Position numbers and translations under genes: made by a program
In this document: positions 30,851-42,260 of the stretch, piece after piece
Numbering within the stretch: position 1 is the first letter of the stretch
How the letters are laid out: each line of letters begins with the position of its first letter
The notes under the pieces: model-generated
The model's database searches: none
Seen by the model: the letters and a program-made list of their open reading frames with translations, nothing else
What the model was told of the DNA's origin: nothing
Assembly: GCA_037951165.1 (NCBI GenBank)
Contig: JBBDHG010000036.1
Coordinates: 699,501-763,500 of the forward strand
Origin: Lophius americanus
Lineage: Eukaryota; Chordata; Actinopteri; Lophiiformes; Lophiidae
Length of the DNA stretch: 64,000 nucleotides
Reading direction: 5' to 3'

Positions 30851-33527
30851 GGTTCAGTCTAAAATCTAAAAGGGTCTTTCTTCTCTACGGAAACCACAAA
30901 AATCACATTTAATCACAACTATTTTATTCATATCGATTTATTCACATTCGACATTTATCTATTTCTCTTTTGCTCAGAATTATTCCTCTTTTATTCTGAA
31001 TGTTGACCCATTATTATTTTAATCTAGCTGTAGAAAATAATTAAAATTAAATTTTAATGTTGTGTAACCGTCTAATTCCCGGCTGATGCATATTTTCCTG
31101 AATCGGAACGCCTTCATTAAATAATGGATTCTTTATTAAAGTGTAAAGAACATTTGAAGACGATCAGAAGATTGTAGATACATGTTCAGAAATCCTTATT
31201 TGATGCATGTTTTCTGAATTGTAATTTTTATGCACCGCCATTAAACTATAATTATTATTTTAATCCGCTCAGGAAACATTAACATTATATTTTATATTTA
31301 TCTGTTTCCTTTTCAGATAATTGATGCACATTTGATTCATATAAACTCCTTAATTAATGAATCAATCAACTAAAAGAGTATTTCTATTTTGTAGGATTTT
31401 ATTTGAATCTGTCAGGAGGATATTAAAAACTTTTATTTTATTGGCGTTTATTCGGATTAAAACCGTGTCTGTAATTATCCAGAGGTTTATCTTATCATAC
31501 ATAAATGACATTTTCTTCTTCTAAATCTCTATTTACGCCTTTGTCTCTTTGTCTCCTGCAGAAATTGATGCATATTTCTATTTTAGGATTTTTAACTTCC
31601 ATCTGAAATGATTGTATTTGCTGTTAAAACTCTCCTTTAATGTTTTTCTGTGATGCTGAATGAATTATAATAAAATAGAAATCTGAAATGCATTATTTAA
31701 ACTTTAATAAGAGAATTCTATCAATGTCTTTCCCTTAAACTGTAAATGTGATAATTAAACAAACACATGCCGCGTAGGTTTGCATTCATTCATTTTATTC
31801 ACATAAAGTCAGTAAAGAAAAACATTATTATTATTATTATTATTCTATAAGTTTTTAAAGCAATTCAAATGCTAAAATTCAACATTTTTAAAATAGTAAT
31901 TATTACTTTTTGGGTGATTTGAGACATTTTTACAAGTTTTTCTAGCGAAATAAAATATTTTTGTTGATGTTATTTCTTGGCCTCCACAACAACAGGAGTT
32001 ATTATTTAGATGTATATTTACATTTCCCCGCTGAGGCCAAACGAGAAGTCGGATTAAACAAACCGGTGTTTTGACCGGTCCGGACCTCACACCGGATGTA
32101 ACGGAAGCTCCGGACTGAAGGCCTGAAAAAGAAAATCACAGGCCTGCTCAGGAAAAAATCCTCCATTTCATTAATATCCGGGATTTAACAGTAAAATATA
32201 TTAGATCTTAAAATCAAGATAAATATTTGTTGAATTTTAAGATGTAAAGTAAAAACCTTTGGGTTGAGTTTATTATTATTATTCCATCAATTACCTTTAA
32301 AACGTCTATAATGACAGTTTTTCAGCTCATTATTTATAATCCGGGTCCAGACGGATAAGAAAAAATATGAAGGAGATAAAATGATCCGGAAATGATTTCA
32401 AAAATGACATAACTTTATATTATTATTACTATTATTATTGATAGTATCTCCTATTTAAATCTAAATAGAACACACGCTTCACGAAAAATACTGAATGGAT
32501 TTGTTTTAATTACATGTCAAATTTCCATGTATTTGATTTATATAATTTTAACAGAAACAAACTAATAAAGTAAATATGATGTTTATGATAAAGTTGGAAT
32601 AAACGTCGTGTTTTAATGACGTTTCCTCTTCAAAATAAAGTCATTTCCTGAAAATGATTTAAAAACAAATCTGAGGAAGAGGAAAAGATAATGTCATTAA
32701 ATGTAATTGTTTTCATTATTAACAGATTGATGAAGTTTGAAGAGATATTTTATGATTATTATAACCACGTCATAAAAACCTCCTTATTTAAATGAAACAG
32801 AACGGAAGTAGATCCATTCTTTCCCTTTTAAACCTTTTTAACATGTTTACGGTGTGTGATGGACGTAAAGTTGTGGTTGAGAGTTAGTCTGAGGGTGGAG
32901 GTGGGAGTGGGTGCGTGCGGCGCGCGGCCACCTGCCAGCCATCCATTCCCTCCACCTCTCCACACACTTTCCTCCACCTCTCCACACACTTTCCTCCACC
33001 TCTCCACACACTTTCCTCCACCTCTCAACTCGTGGTAGAATGTTTCAGAGGAAAGAATAAAATCATGAAGCAAAATCAGGTTAAAAACAAATAAACAAAA
33101 TGAAAGACTAAAGTATTTTTAGGGCGTGGAAAATCGGCGCGAGCCACGGAGTTTACGCACAGAGGTTTCATCCACGCGCCACCTCAAATATATCACATAG
33201 ATATAATGACAATAAGAAGAAGAAAAGCTCGAAAACGACTTTTCCCCATCTGTGAAATCACAGCAGAGGAAGAAGATGGTCGTTTGAGAAGTTTAAACTC
33301 GTTCCATCTTGTTCCACCGGAGTCTTCTCCACGACCCACGGACTGAAACCGTCGTCTCGTGTTTTAATCACCAACCTTTTCCTCCACCTTTAATGATCCG
33401 TGTTTTTTAATGACACGGCGAGGAGGTGGAGGAGAGAATCCTCCTCCTGTCCACTCTAACACAGCAGTAAAAAAAACCTCTGCGTGGAGCTGAGGGGTAA
33501 AACACGGCGCGTGGGTTTGACACTTAC
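30851..33527. other. pitx3 intron 1, upstream AT-rich part
   Basis: AT-rich with many TAAT cores. Four copies of TGATGCAYRTTT lie at 31,084, 31,201, 31,322 and 31,566. A CCTCCACCTCTCCACACACT repeat (three to four copies) lies at 32,948-33,025. No exon. Confidence 0.45.
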
Positions 33528-33700
33528 ATGGAGTCCCGGTCCGGTTAAATTAATCCGTGGAAACTAGAGAGAGTTCTGCTGCGGGCTGAAGGCTGGGGTC
33601 CGCGCCTCCCACCGGTGACATGGACTAAAGTTCCACGGCGAGTCAAAAAAGTCCGAAAAAGCCTCAGTCGGTCCTTCCTCCTCTTCTTCCTCCTCTTCTT
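33528..33700 (-). promoter_or_regulatory. pitx3: Probable pitx3 non-coding exon 1 and promoter
   Basis: The coding exon has an acceptor before its ATG, so an upstream exon must exist. At 33,528/33,527 the minus strand has a strong donor, CCAT|GTAAGTG, preceded by a GC-balanced segment and a GAA/GGA tract. Intron 1 would be about 8.2 kb. The start site is not resolved; the right end given is approximate. Confidence 0.45.
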
Positions 33701-33857
33701 CCTCCTCTTCTTCCCTCGGCGCTGTCAGACATGAAGGCTGTGGAGGAGTGAGACCCGATCCCTACTCAGGATAGGGTGGTGGGGGGAGGTGGAGGGGGAG
33801 GTGGGGGTGACTTCATGCTAAATATTGTGTGTGACAGGTCCAGTGTGGAAAGGACGG

Positions 33858-33860
<3 letters not shown>

Positions 33861-33928
<68 letters not shown>

Positions 33929-34222
33929 ATTCTTACTCTCTCTCCCACTCTCTTTGTCACTTTCTCTCTCTCTCTCTCTCCCACTCTCTCTCTGTCACTC
34001 TCTCTCTTTCCCTCTGTCTCTGTGTCTGTCTTTCTCCCTCTCCCTCTCCCTCTCTCCCTCCCTCTCTCTCTCTCTCTCTCTCTCCCTCTGTCTCCCTCTA
34101 TCTCTCTCTCCCACTCTCTCTCTCTCTCCCTCTCTCCCTCTATCTCTCTCTCCCACTCTCTCTCTCTCTCTCCCTCTCTCTCTCCCTCTCCCTCTCCCTC
34201 TCTCCCTCTCTCTCTCCCATCC
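33861..34222. repeat. (CT)n polypyrimidine tract beside the pitx3 promoter
   Basis: CT dinucleotides with CCCTCT and TGTCTC interruptions, just upstream of the proposed pitx3 exon 1 (minus-strand gene), so the pitx3 sense strand is (GA)n here. Confidence 0.95.
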
Positions 34223-34324
34223 CTCCTTCCTGCAGACCCAACATTAATTGGATTTCTGCGCAGGTGTGAATCCATCCCGCCTCTCTTCCGGTACCTTTTG
34301 TTTCCATGCCGGTCTGAGTGTAAA

Positions 34325-34412
34325 CTACACTGTAAAAACTACACTGTAAAAACTACACTGTAAAAACTACACTGTAAAAACTACACTGTAAAAACTACAC
34401 TGTAAAAACTGA
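34325..34412. repeat. ACTACACTGTAAAA 14-bp repeat
   Basis: Six copies of ACTACACTGTAAAA, a local amplification of the ACACTGTAAAA word found elsewhere in the window. 34,413-34,800 is AT-rich and unique. Confidence 0.95.
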
Positions 34413-34800
34413 CGGTGAATCACGTTGGATCATCTAAAGAAAGAAAAAGTCGATCGTTTTAGTAGTAGTAGATTGTAGTTTTTATTTCAAAACTACAATC
34501 ATTTCAAAATAAAAGTCTTCACTGTAAAATAATGATCCTAAATCTGAACAACAGACTGAAAACTGAAATAACCCACTTTAACCTGTTAATAAGGGCATCC
34601 CATAATTTCTACAGTAATAAGGTGATAAAAAAGTGGAAAGTATTTGTGAAATCATTTTGATTTCTGTGACATTGACATTATATCTGATTTTATGCTAATT
34701 TACAGGAATTTATTTATTTATTTATTTATTTACGGTCACTTTATTCATGGAAACATTCCTGAAACGACAGCTGGTTATAATAATACGATAGTAATGGAAT

Positions 34801-36850
34801 AGGTCAGAGGTCAGAGGTCAGAGGTTTGATGCTAGAGGTTTGAGGTTTGAGGTTTGGGGTTTGGGGTTTGAGGTTTGGGGTTTGAGGTTAGAGGTTTGAG
34901 GTTAGAGGTTTGAGGTTAGAGGTTTGGGGTTAGAGGTTTGGGGTTAGAGGTTAGAGGTTAGAGGTTTGAGGTTAGAGGTTTGAGGTTAGAGGTTTGGGGT
35001 TTGAGGTTTGAGGTTAGAGGTTAGAGGTTAGAGGTTTGGGGTTAGAGGTTTGAGGTTAGAGGTTTGAGGTTTGGGGTTTGAGGTTTGAGGTTAGAGGTTA
35101 GAGGTTTGGGGTTAGAGGTTTGAGGTTAGAGGTTTGGGGATTGAGGTTAGAGGTTTGAGGTTTGAGGTTTGAGGTTAGAGGTTTGAGGTTTGAGGTTTGG
35201 GGTTTGAGGTTTGAGGTTTGGGGTTTGAGGTTTGAGGTTTGGGGTTTGAGGTTTGAGGTTTGGGGTTTGGGGTTTGAGGTTTGAGGTTAGAGGTTAGAGG
35301 TTTGAGGTTAGAGGTTTGAGGTTAGAGGTTTGAGGTTAGAGGTTTGAGGTTAGAGGTTAGAGGTTAGAGGTTTGGGGTTAGAGGTTTGAGGTTAGAGGTT
35401 TGGGGTTAGAGGTTTGAGGTTAGAGGTTAGAGGTTTGAGGTTAGAGGTTTGAGGTTTGAGGTTAGAGGTTTGGGGATTGAGGTTAGAGGTTAGAGGTTTG
35501 AGGTTAGAGGTTTGGGGTTAGAGGTTTGAGGTTAGAGGTTTGGGGATTGAGGTTAGAGGTTTGAGGTTAGAGGTTTGAGGTTAGAGGTTTGGGGATTGAG
35601 GTTAGAGGTTTGGGGATTGAGGTTAGAGGTTTGAGGTTAGAGGTTTGAGGTTTGAGGTTTGAGGTTTGAGGTTTGAGGTTAGAGGTTTGGGGATTGAGGT
35701 TAGAGGTTAGAGGTTTGAGGTTAGAGGTTTGGGGATTGAGGTTAGAGGTTAGAGGTTTGAGGTTTGAGGTTTGGGGTTTGAGGTTTGAGGTTAGAGGTTA
35801 GAGGTTTGAGGTTTGAGGTTAGAGGTTAGAGGTTTGGGGTTAGAGGTTTGAGGTTAGAGGTTTGGGGATTGAGGTTAGAGGTTTGAGGTTTGAGGTTTGA
35901 GGTTAGAGGTTTGAGGTTTGAGGTTTGGGGTTTGAGGTTTGAGGTTTGGGGTTTGAGGTTTGAGGTTTGGGGTTTGAGGTTTGAGGTTTGGGGTTTGGGG
36001 TTTGAGGTTTGAGGTTAGAGGTTAGAGGTTAGAGGTTTGAGGTTAGAGGTTTGAGGTTAGAGGTTTGAGGTTAGAGGTTAGAGGTTAGAGGTTTGGGGTT
36101 AGAGGTTTGAGGTTAGAGGTTTGGGGTTAGAGGTTTGAGGTTAGAGGTTAGAGGTTTGAGGTTAGAGGTTTGAGGTTTGAGGTTAGAGGTTTGGGGATTG
36201 AGGTTAGAGGTTAGAGGTTTGAGGTTAGAGGTTTGGGGTTAGAGGTTTGAGGTTAGAGGTTTGGGGATTGAGGTTAGAGGTTTGAGGTTAGAGGTTTGAG
36301 GTTAGAGGTTTGGGGATTGAGGTTAGAGGTTTGGGGATTGAGGTTAGAGGTTTGAGGTTAGAGGTTTGAGGTTTGAGGTTTGAGGTTAGAGGTTTGGGGA
36401 TTGAGGTTAGAGGTTAGAGGTTTGAGGTTAGAGGTTTGGGGATTGAGGTTAGAGGTTAGAGGTTTGAGGTTTGAGGTTTGGGGTTTGAGGTTTGAGGTTA
36501 GAGGTTAGAGGTTAGAGGTTTGAGGTTTGAGGTTAGAGGTTTGAGGTTAGAGGTTAGAGGTTTGAGGTTTGGGGTTTGGGGATTGAGGTTTGAGGTTTGG
36601 GGATTGAGGTTTGAGGTTTGGGGTTTGAGGTTTGAGGTTAGAGGTTAGAGGTTAGAGGTTTGAGGTTTGGGGTTTGAGGTTTGAGGTTTGAGGTTAGAGG
36701 TTTGGGGTTTGAGGTTAGAGGTTAGAGGTTTGAGGTTTGAGGTTAGAGGTTAGAGGTTAGAGGGTTTGAGGTTAGAGGTTTGAGGTTTAAGGTTTGAGGT
36801 TTGGGGTTTGGGGTTAGATGTTATTTGTCAGAGGTCAGAGGTCAGAGGGT
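34801..36850. repeat. G-rich heptamer array (GAGGTTAGAGGTTTGGGGTT), 2 kb
   Basis: Heptamers AGGTTAG, AGGTTTG, GGGTTTG and GGGATTG. At both ends the unit is AGGTCAG (34,801-34,820 and 36,832-36,844), probably the ancestral form. Blocks recur with a period near 728 bases (GGGGATTG context at 35,140 and 35,868). It lies between the divergent pitx3 and gbf1 promoters. Confidence 0.95.
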
Positions 36851-36889
36851 AGAGGTTTGGGTAAGGAGTAGTTCTCCTGGAGCTCCACT

Positions 36890-37800
36890 GACTCCAGGAA
36901 AACCGTGGCTGATGTTGAGACTCGGTGAGCTTTCAGATATGTGACATTATGGGATGCTGAGCGGCTGTGAAATCAAGTGCAGGTGTATTTGTTCTGGTGT
37001 CACACCTGCTGCATGAAAGGAGCTGACTGCATGCCCCCGCTGATAACCTGCTGCTGGAGGTCAGGAGATACGTGGAACTACAATGTGAACAAACACCTGA
37101 ATAACACAGAAGCAGTAGGACAGAAGTTGGCTCCGTTGGAAGTGAATAGATTGATAGTTTTATTATTAGATCTGCTGCTGTAGAAAATGATGACCGTGTT
37201 TAACCAGTAAGAAAGTACAACAATAGTTCTTTAAGATTCCAGGAGAGGAACAAGTTCAAGGTCGTCGTGGAACGAGGCCTTTGGACCCCCAGGGATCTGA
37301 TCCTAGAACCGGGTTTCTATCCGGCCCACAGAAACAGTCTCCTGCTGGAGGAGTTCTTCCAGGAGGAGTCGGGGCGACCCGCCATCAGGCCCCTGCAGAG
37401 GATCCTGTGTTTGCTCTGCCGTCTCCTACGCCCCAGAGCGTTTCTGCGTGTTTACAGCGTGTCTCCTCACTCCTGTCATACCTCCTCTGTTTGATCATTT
37501 GCCACATTTCATCTGCAAATATGTCATATTCCACACGTCTGCACGGCGGAGCAATAACTGCATCTGTCTGTCAGGAACTCTGTCAGAAGAAGGAGAAAAA
37601 GATCCTTGAACTCAAGGAGCGATTATCACGTCCTCCAGCCGAGAGCGGAGATCTGACGCTCCATATCCTGGTCTGCTCCCGTCTCTGCTCCCAAACAGCT
37701 GGACTCCTCTTGATTACATTTCCTTCATCGTAAATGAAAATATTTATGTGTTCTGCTGTTTTGGACATTAGTCTGTTCATCATTTATTACCCTCAGGAGA
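36890..37800. promoter_or_regulatory. Repeat-free intergenic segment, candidate regulatory DNA
   Basis: About 900 bases of balanced, non-repetitive sequence in the pitx3-gbf1 gap, with overlapping short open frames (up to 150 codons, 37,281-37,733) that show no family. ATTTGCCAC, CTGCAAATATG and ATGCCCCC-type words suggest non-coding regulatory sequence; inferred. Confidence 0.25.
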
Positions 37801-37979
37801 GTAGGAGCAGTGATTCTCTTGGTTTTCAGACTCATCCAAACCTTCTAACCCTCTGGGTCTACAGCCGCTTCTTCTCTGTCAGCTGACCTTCTTCTGAAGA
37901 GGAGTCTCCACAGCTTCTCCTGCAGAATATACTTCTAAATGTACCACTACTCTAGTATCAGCGTCACAAAGTCCTTACT

Positions 37980-38830
37980 GCAAAAATCACCGGTAGATGA
38001 AGATCTGGGAAAGAGAAGAGGAGCAGGAAGGTCTCATACCAGGAGCAGCATGAGGAGGTCTGCAGGGACAGGAAGTATGTTAGAGTGCTCCAGGATATGT
38101 ATGAGAGCAGCATGACGGCGGTGAGGTGATCAGCAGGAGTGATGGATGACTCCCACCTCCACCTTGAACTCGGTGGAGGTGGGAGTGCACCAAGGAGCCC
38201 CTTCTTGTTTGCTGTGGTGATGGACAGGCTGACAGAGGAGGTCAGCAGGAGTCTCCATGGACTCTGGAGAAGATTGTGATCTGTAGTGAGAACAGGGAGC
38301 AGGTGGAGAAGAACTTGGAGAGGTGGAGGTTTGCTCTGGAGAGAAGAGGAATGAAGGTCAGTGGCAGCGAGACAGATTACATGTATGTGAAGGAAAGGGA
38401 GAAAGAAGGAGGTGAGGATGGAGGAGTAGAGGTCGAGGAGGTGCAGGAGTTAAGGACTCTTTGTCAACTGTTCAGATGAACGGGGAGTGTGGAGAAGAGG
38501 TGGAGAAGCGAGTACTGTCAGGGTGGCGTGAGTGGAGAAGAGTGTGAGGAGTTATCTGTGACAGAGGAGGAGCAGCAGGAGTGAAGGGAGAGGTTTGCAG
38601 GATGGTGGTGAGAGAAGTTCTGCTGGATGGTTTAGAGACGGTGGTTCTGGTTCTGAGCAGAAGACAGGAGGCAGAGATGAAGATGTTCAGATGTTCTCTG
38701 GGAGTGAGGAGGAAGGACAGGATTAGAAAGGAGACATCAGAGGGACCGTCTATAAGGACATCAGACCTACGCTCCAACATGGAGGTGGCAGTGAAATGTT
38801 GAGGACAAGATCCTCAACCAGGACGATGAT
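37980..38830 (+). mobile_element. RTE-type LINE fragment (copy 2)
   Basis: Broken-frame matches to fish RTE reverse transcriptase: YVRVLQDMYESS (about 38,065), VHQGA (about 38,187), MDRLTEEV (about 38,222), ENREQVEKNLERWRFALERR (38,285-38,345), then MVVREVLLDGLETVVLVLSR (from 38,599). The FADD catalytic box expected between the second and third blocks has been lost and several stops are present. Near-identical in its 3' half to the minus-strand copy at 20,290. Confidence 0.85.
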
Positions 38831-38889
38831 TCAGGACCAGGACGGTTCATCATCATGGAGGAAACATGGATTCTACTGAAGGAGAACGT

Positions 38890-39170
38890 CAGGTCATCAG
38901 TCTGTGAGGTCATCAGTCTGTGAGGTCATCAGTCTGTGAGGTCATCCGTCTTTGAGGACATCAGTCTGTGAGGTCATCAGTCTGTGAGGTCATCAGTCTG
39001 TGAGGTCATCAGTCTGTGAGGTCATCAGTCTGTGAGGTTATAAGTCTGTGATGTCCTCAGTCTGTGAGGTCATAAGTCTGTGATGTCATCAGTCTGTGAG
39101 GTCATCAATCTGTGAGGTCATCAGTCTGTGAGGTCATCAGTCTGTGAGGTCATCAGTCAGTACGTCCACC
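38890..39170. repeat. 16-bp GAGGTCATCAGTCTGT repeat
   Basis: About 17 copies, with CATAAG, CCTCAG and CATCCG variants. Confidence 0.95.
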
Positions 39171-39699
39171 TCTAAAGGTGTCTTACTCAAAGTCTGGACC
39201 TGAAGCCCCCCCACTGATGTGGTAGAACCAGAGAAGATCAGTTCCTGCTCACAGACCTTCCACTGTTTCTGCTCTAAAGCAGCTCTGTAAAAAAGAGCGG
39301 GCCAAAATTCCCCCACAGTGATGTCAGAGGTTCATCTCAGCTATCAGCGGCGTTTGGTTGCAGGTGTTGTTGGTGGAGGAGGAACATCTAGATATTACGA
39401 TCAGGAACTTCGTTGTATGAAGATCTAAACCACATTTAAAGAAACACGGACCCCTGGTAAAGTTCCCTTCTTTGATGTTTGCTTCATATTGTGTTTATAA
39501 TCTCACTAACATAAATCTAAACAGTGTAAATGTTGCTAGATGTTTGTGTCATATTTGGCGAGCATGTTCTTGTTTGAAAGATGTGGAAGAAGAAAAATTG
39601 TTCATCTCCATTTCCTTCAACATTCCTTCAGATGTTTCAAGCCAGATTTGAAACTGAAACAGTTTTCATGTCTGACTCTGATGTCTCATCCCACGCATC
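39171..39699. other. Intergenic, nothing recognised
   Basis: Unique sequence without exon or repeat signal that I can support. Confidence 0.4.
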
Positions 39700-40040
39700 C
39701 ATCCAGACACACATCCATCCATCCATCCATCCATCCATCCATCCAGACACACATCCATCCATCCATCCATCCATCCATCCATCCAGACACACATCCATCC
39801 ATCCATCCATCCATCCATCCAGACACACATCCACCCATCCATCCATCCATCCATCCATCCATCCATCCACCCATCCATCCATCCATCCATCCATCCATCC
39901 ATCCAGACACACATCCATCCATCCAGACACACATCCATCCATCCATCCATCCATCCATCCATCCATCCATCCATCCACCCACACATCCACACATCCATCA
40001 TCCAACCATCATCCATCCACCCATCAATCCATCCATCTAT
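39700..40040. repeat. (ATCC)n array with ACACACATCC interruptions
   Basis: Tetranucleotide array interrupted by AGACACAC; open in several frames. At 40,043-40,115 it is followed by TCCCTCTAGAGAGTTCAGGG, part of a dispersed repeat also seen at 61,303 (TCCCTCCAGAGAGTTCTGGG). Confidence 0.95.
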
Positions 40041-40115
40041 CCGATACATAGTCCCTCTAGAGAGTTCAGGGTCTTCCCCCGGACCACGTTACAGTCGGAC
40101 GTATGTGGAGAACTT

Positions 40116-40950
40116 TCTGAGTATCGGTCCGTATAGAATCATAAAGAGGTCGACTCTTCATGACACTTTTGGACATGCTGTTCTTATCCCTGCTGCGAAA
40201 CATCAAACATCACCAAACTTTGATCACCTGTAGGATGTGCCAAAACCTGCTTCTTGGTAGATTTTCATGCAAATCTATCATTATATTTTGCAGTTATCAT
40301 CTTCACAGCCACAGACAAACAGACGAACGTGGGTGAAAATCTAAAATCCTCCTTGGCAGAAGTAACAACAAGAACAACAAATTAAAGACTTTCTGTACAA
40401 ACACGACCTTTCAGGAGAGGTGATTTGCTCTAGTATTGATCTTTTAGCAGGTGAGAGTCTGAATTGCACTTAATGTCAGAAAGGATGAATAGTAAAAGTT
40501 TTGCACAAACTATATTCTTGCAGTGGTAGTGTCTAATAGTCCACACAGATTAGAGTTTGGTGGAGTTTAGATTTCTGTGAAATAGGAAAAGAAACTGTTC
40601 TTAAGTCTGGGGTTTTGCAATTATTCATCCATTTAATGAAGGTCTTATGGCTTGTGGTCTTATAAGTTCAGGTCATTATTTGATTTAAAAAATATATTTT
40701 TGTCCGTTTGCTGTACTTAAGCAGATACTGCACTTTGGCTTTGTAGCGCAGAGAGGCTCCCTGGTTTATATATCCTGTGTGACGTCATTACCTTTGGCGC
40801 AACCAACCTTCCTCCACTACAGCCAACTTGGTACCGCCTTTAACAAGAATGACATTTTATTTTGAGATAGTTACTGGATAATATTTCACAAAATGGAAAT
40901 AAAACGTTAAAATAGTTTAGATTTTGATAATATAATACATAAAACCATTT
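40116..40950. other. gbf1 5' flank
   Basis: Unique AT-rich sequence. Contains a perfect cAMP-response-type TGACGTCA at 40,780-40,787, next to TTTATATATCC. Confidence 0.4.
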
Positions 40951-41110
40951 TCAAACAGTAATTCATGCTTAAAGTGATCCTTTAAGCAACCTGTCAATCA
41001 AATTACGTCGTGAGTTAGGTTGAGAGCGCAGAGCTTTTCCACGTCAGTGTGTTTACCAGGACCAGATTGACAGCTGCAGCTAACAGCTCACTTTAGGCAC
41101 TAATGGAGCG

Positions 41111-41334
41111 TTTTATAAGGACACTGGTTTAATAAGTGATGTTAAGAAAGAATACCTCTTCTTGAACTGGAATGTCCGATATTTTCAAGTTGTCTTTTCG
41201 TCGTAAGGAGCTGAACTTTGCTCTGCTTTCGCTGTCGGCTTGCTAGCCTGCTAGCTGCACGAGCTATAGGCTAGGCTATCATCAGCATTAACTGCAGTAG
41301 GAGTCCAATTTTTAGAGACAACAGCCACAAAAAG
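41111..41334 (+). promoter_or_regulatory. gbf1: Probable gbf1 promoter and non-coding exon 1
   Basis: TTTTATAAGG (41,111-41,120) could act as a TATA-like element, and a strong donor CAAAAAG|GTAAGA ends the segment at 41,334. The first coding exon has an acceptor before its ATG, so a leader exon is required. The start site is inferred, and another leader exon is possible. Confidence 0.45.
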
Positions 41335-41894
41335 GTAAGATGTTTATCTGTAGATAACTGTAAAACAACTTTGAGCACTCAGTAACATAGGGTCGATGTA
41401 TTGAATGAATTAAATTAATTGTTGTATGGTAGTACAAGCCTATACTTTGCCGGCTCAGACACAAGCGTTAGCCATATCAGCTAGCATTTTTTGAACATGT
41501 AATTAATCCCATTTATTGATTAATTACTTTCATATGTATTATATAGGCATTGACAAACCATCGTCTTGTTTTGTCATTAAGTGTTTGTTTGCTCCAGGCC
41601 GCTATCCGCAGTCTAGCGTGAGAGCTAGCATGCTAGCTAGCAGCTAATAGCCAGCTATCAGACACTCCTTCCTGAGTTAATCTAATTATCCCAGGAGAGA
41701 AAGGAAGCTCAGCTTGTCTCACCTGTTTGCCTCACCTGCTCCTGCTTTAACTAATGTTTATTTTAACATGACAGCCAACACGTTGGATTCTGGGTTCTGT
41801 AGTATTTCTGACAGCTGAAGGCAGAGATCTGTTTTTTATGGCATGGACACGTAAAGAGGGGGGATATTGGATCTTTTGGTAGAAGGATGATGGA
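41335..41894. other. gbf1 intron 1, first part
   Basis: Unique sequence with several GCTAGC-type words around 41,610-41,650. No exon. Confidence 0.4.
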
Positions 41895-42260
41895 GTTGTG
41901 GGGGGTTCAGGTATTTAATCTCCAGTCCAGCAGGATTATGTTGTATACAGACTTGTGGACGTCAACTGAGTCAATATCAAATACTATAAAGTCGAGGCTT
42001 ATACCAATCCCATAAATGCTGTGGCCAGTACCACCGAGTTCACCAGGGAGGAGACCAAAGAGCATAAAGTGACCTTCTTGGACTGTGACGTACACAGTGA
42101 GGTGGACTCGACATTAAAGTTTACCATAAACCCACGCACAAAGACCAGTCTCAGCTGTTTGACTCTCACCACCGACTGGAAAACAAGGTGGAAGTTATCA
42201 GAAGTAGAACCCTACACCACCAGGCTGAGACAAGAGCTCTAGACCACCACCAGGCTGATT
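41895..42260 (+). mobile_element. Penelope-like retroelement relic
   Basis: Plus-strand reading gives NAVASTTEFTREETKEH, then VTFLDCDVH, and one base out of frame YHKPTHKDQ and LFDSHHRLENK. These match the conserved reverse-transcriptase C-terminal block (FTRE..FLDC..YRKPTHTDQ..FDSHHPLEHK) of Penelope-like elements in fish. Only about 120 codons remain, with a frameshift near 42,118, so it is dead. Confidence 0.75.

Noticed and set aside
39700..40040. Possible CRISPR-like regular array
   Set aside because: It is a plain ATCC tetranucleotide repeat in vertebrate DNA with no unique spacers.
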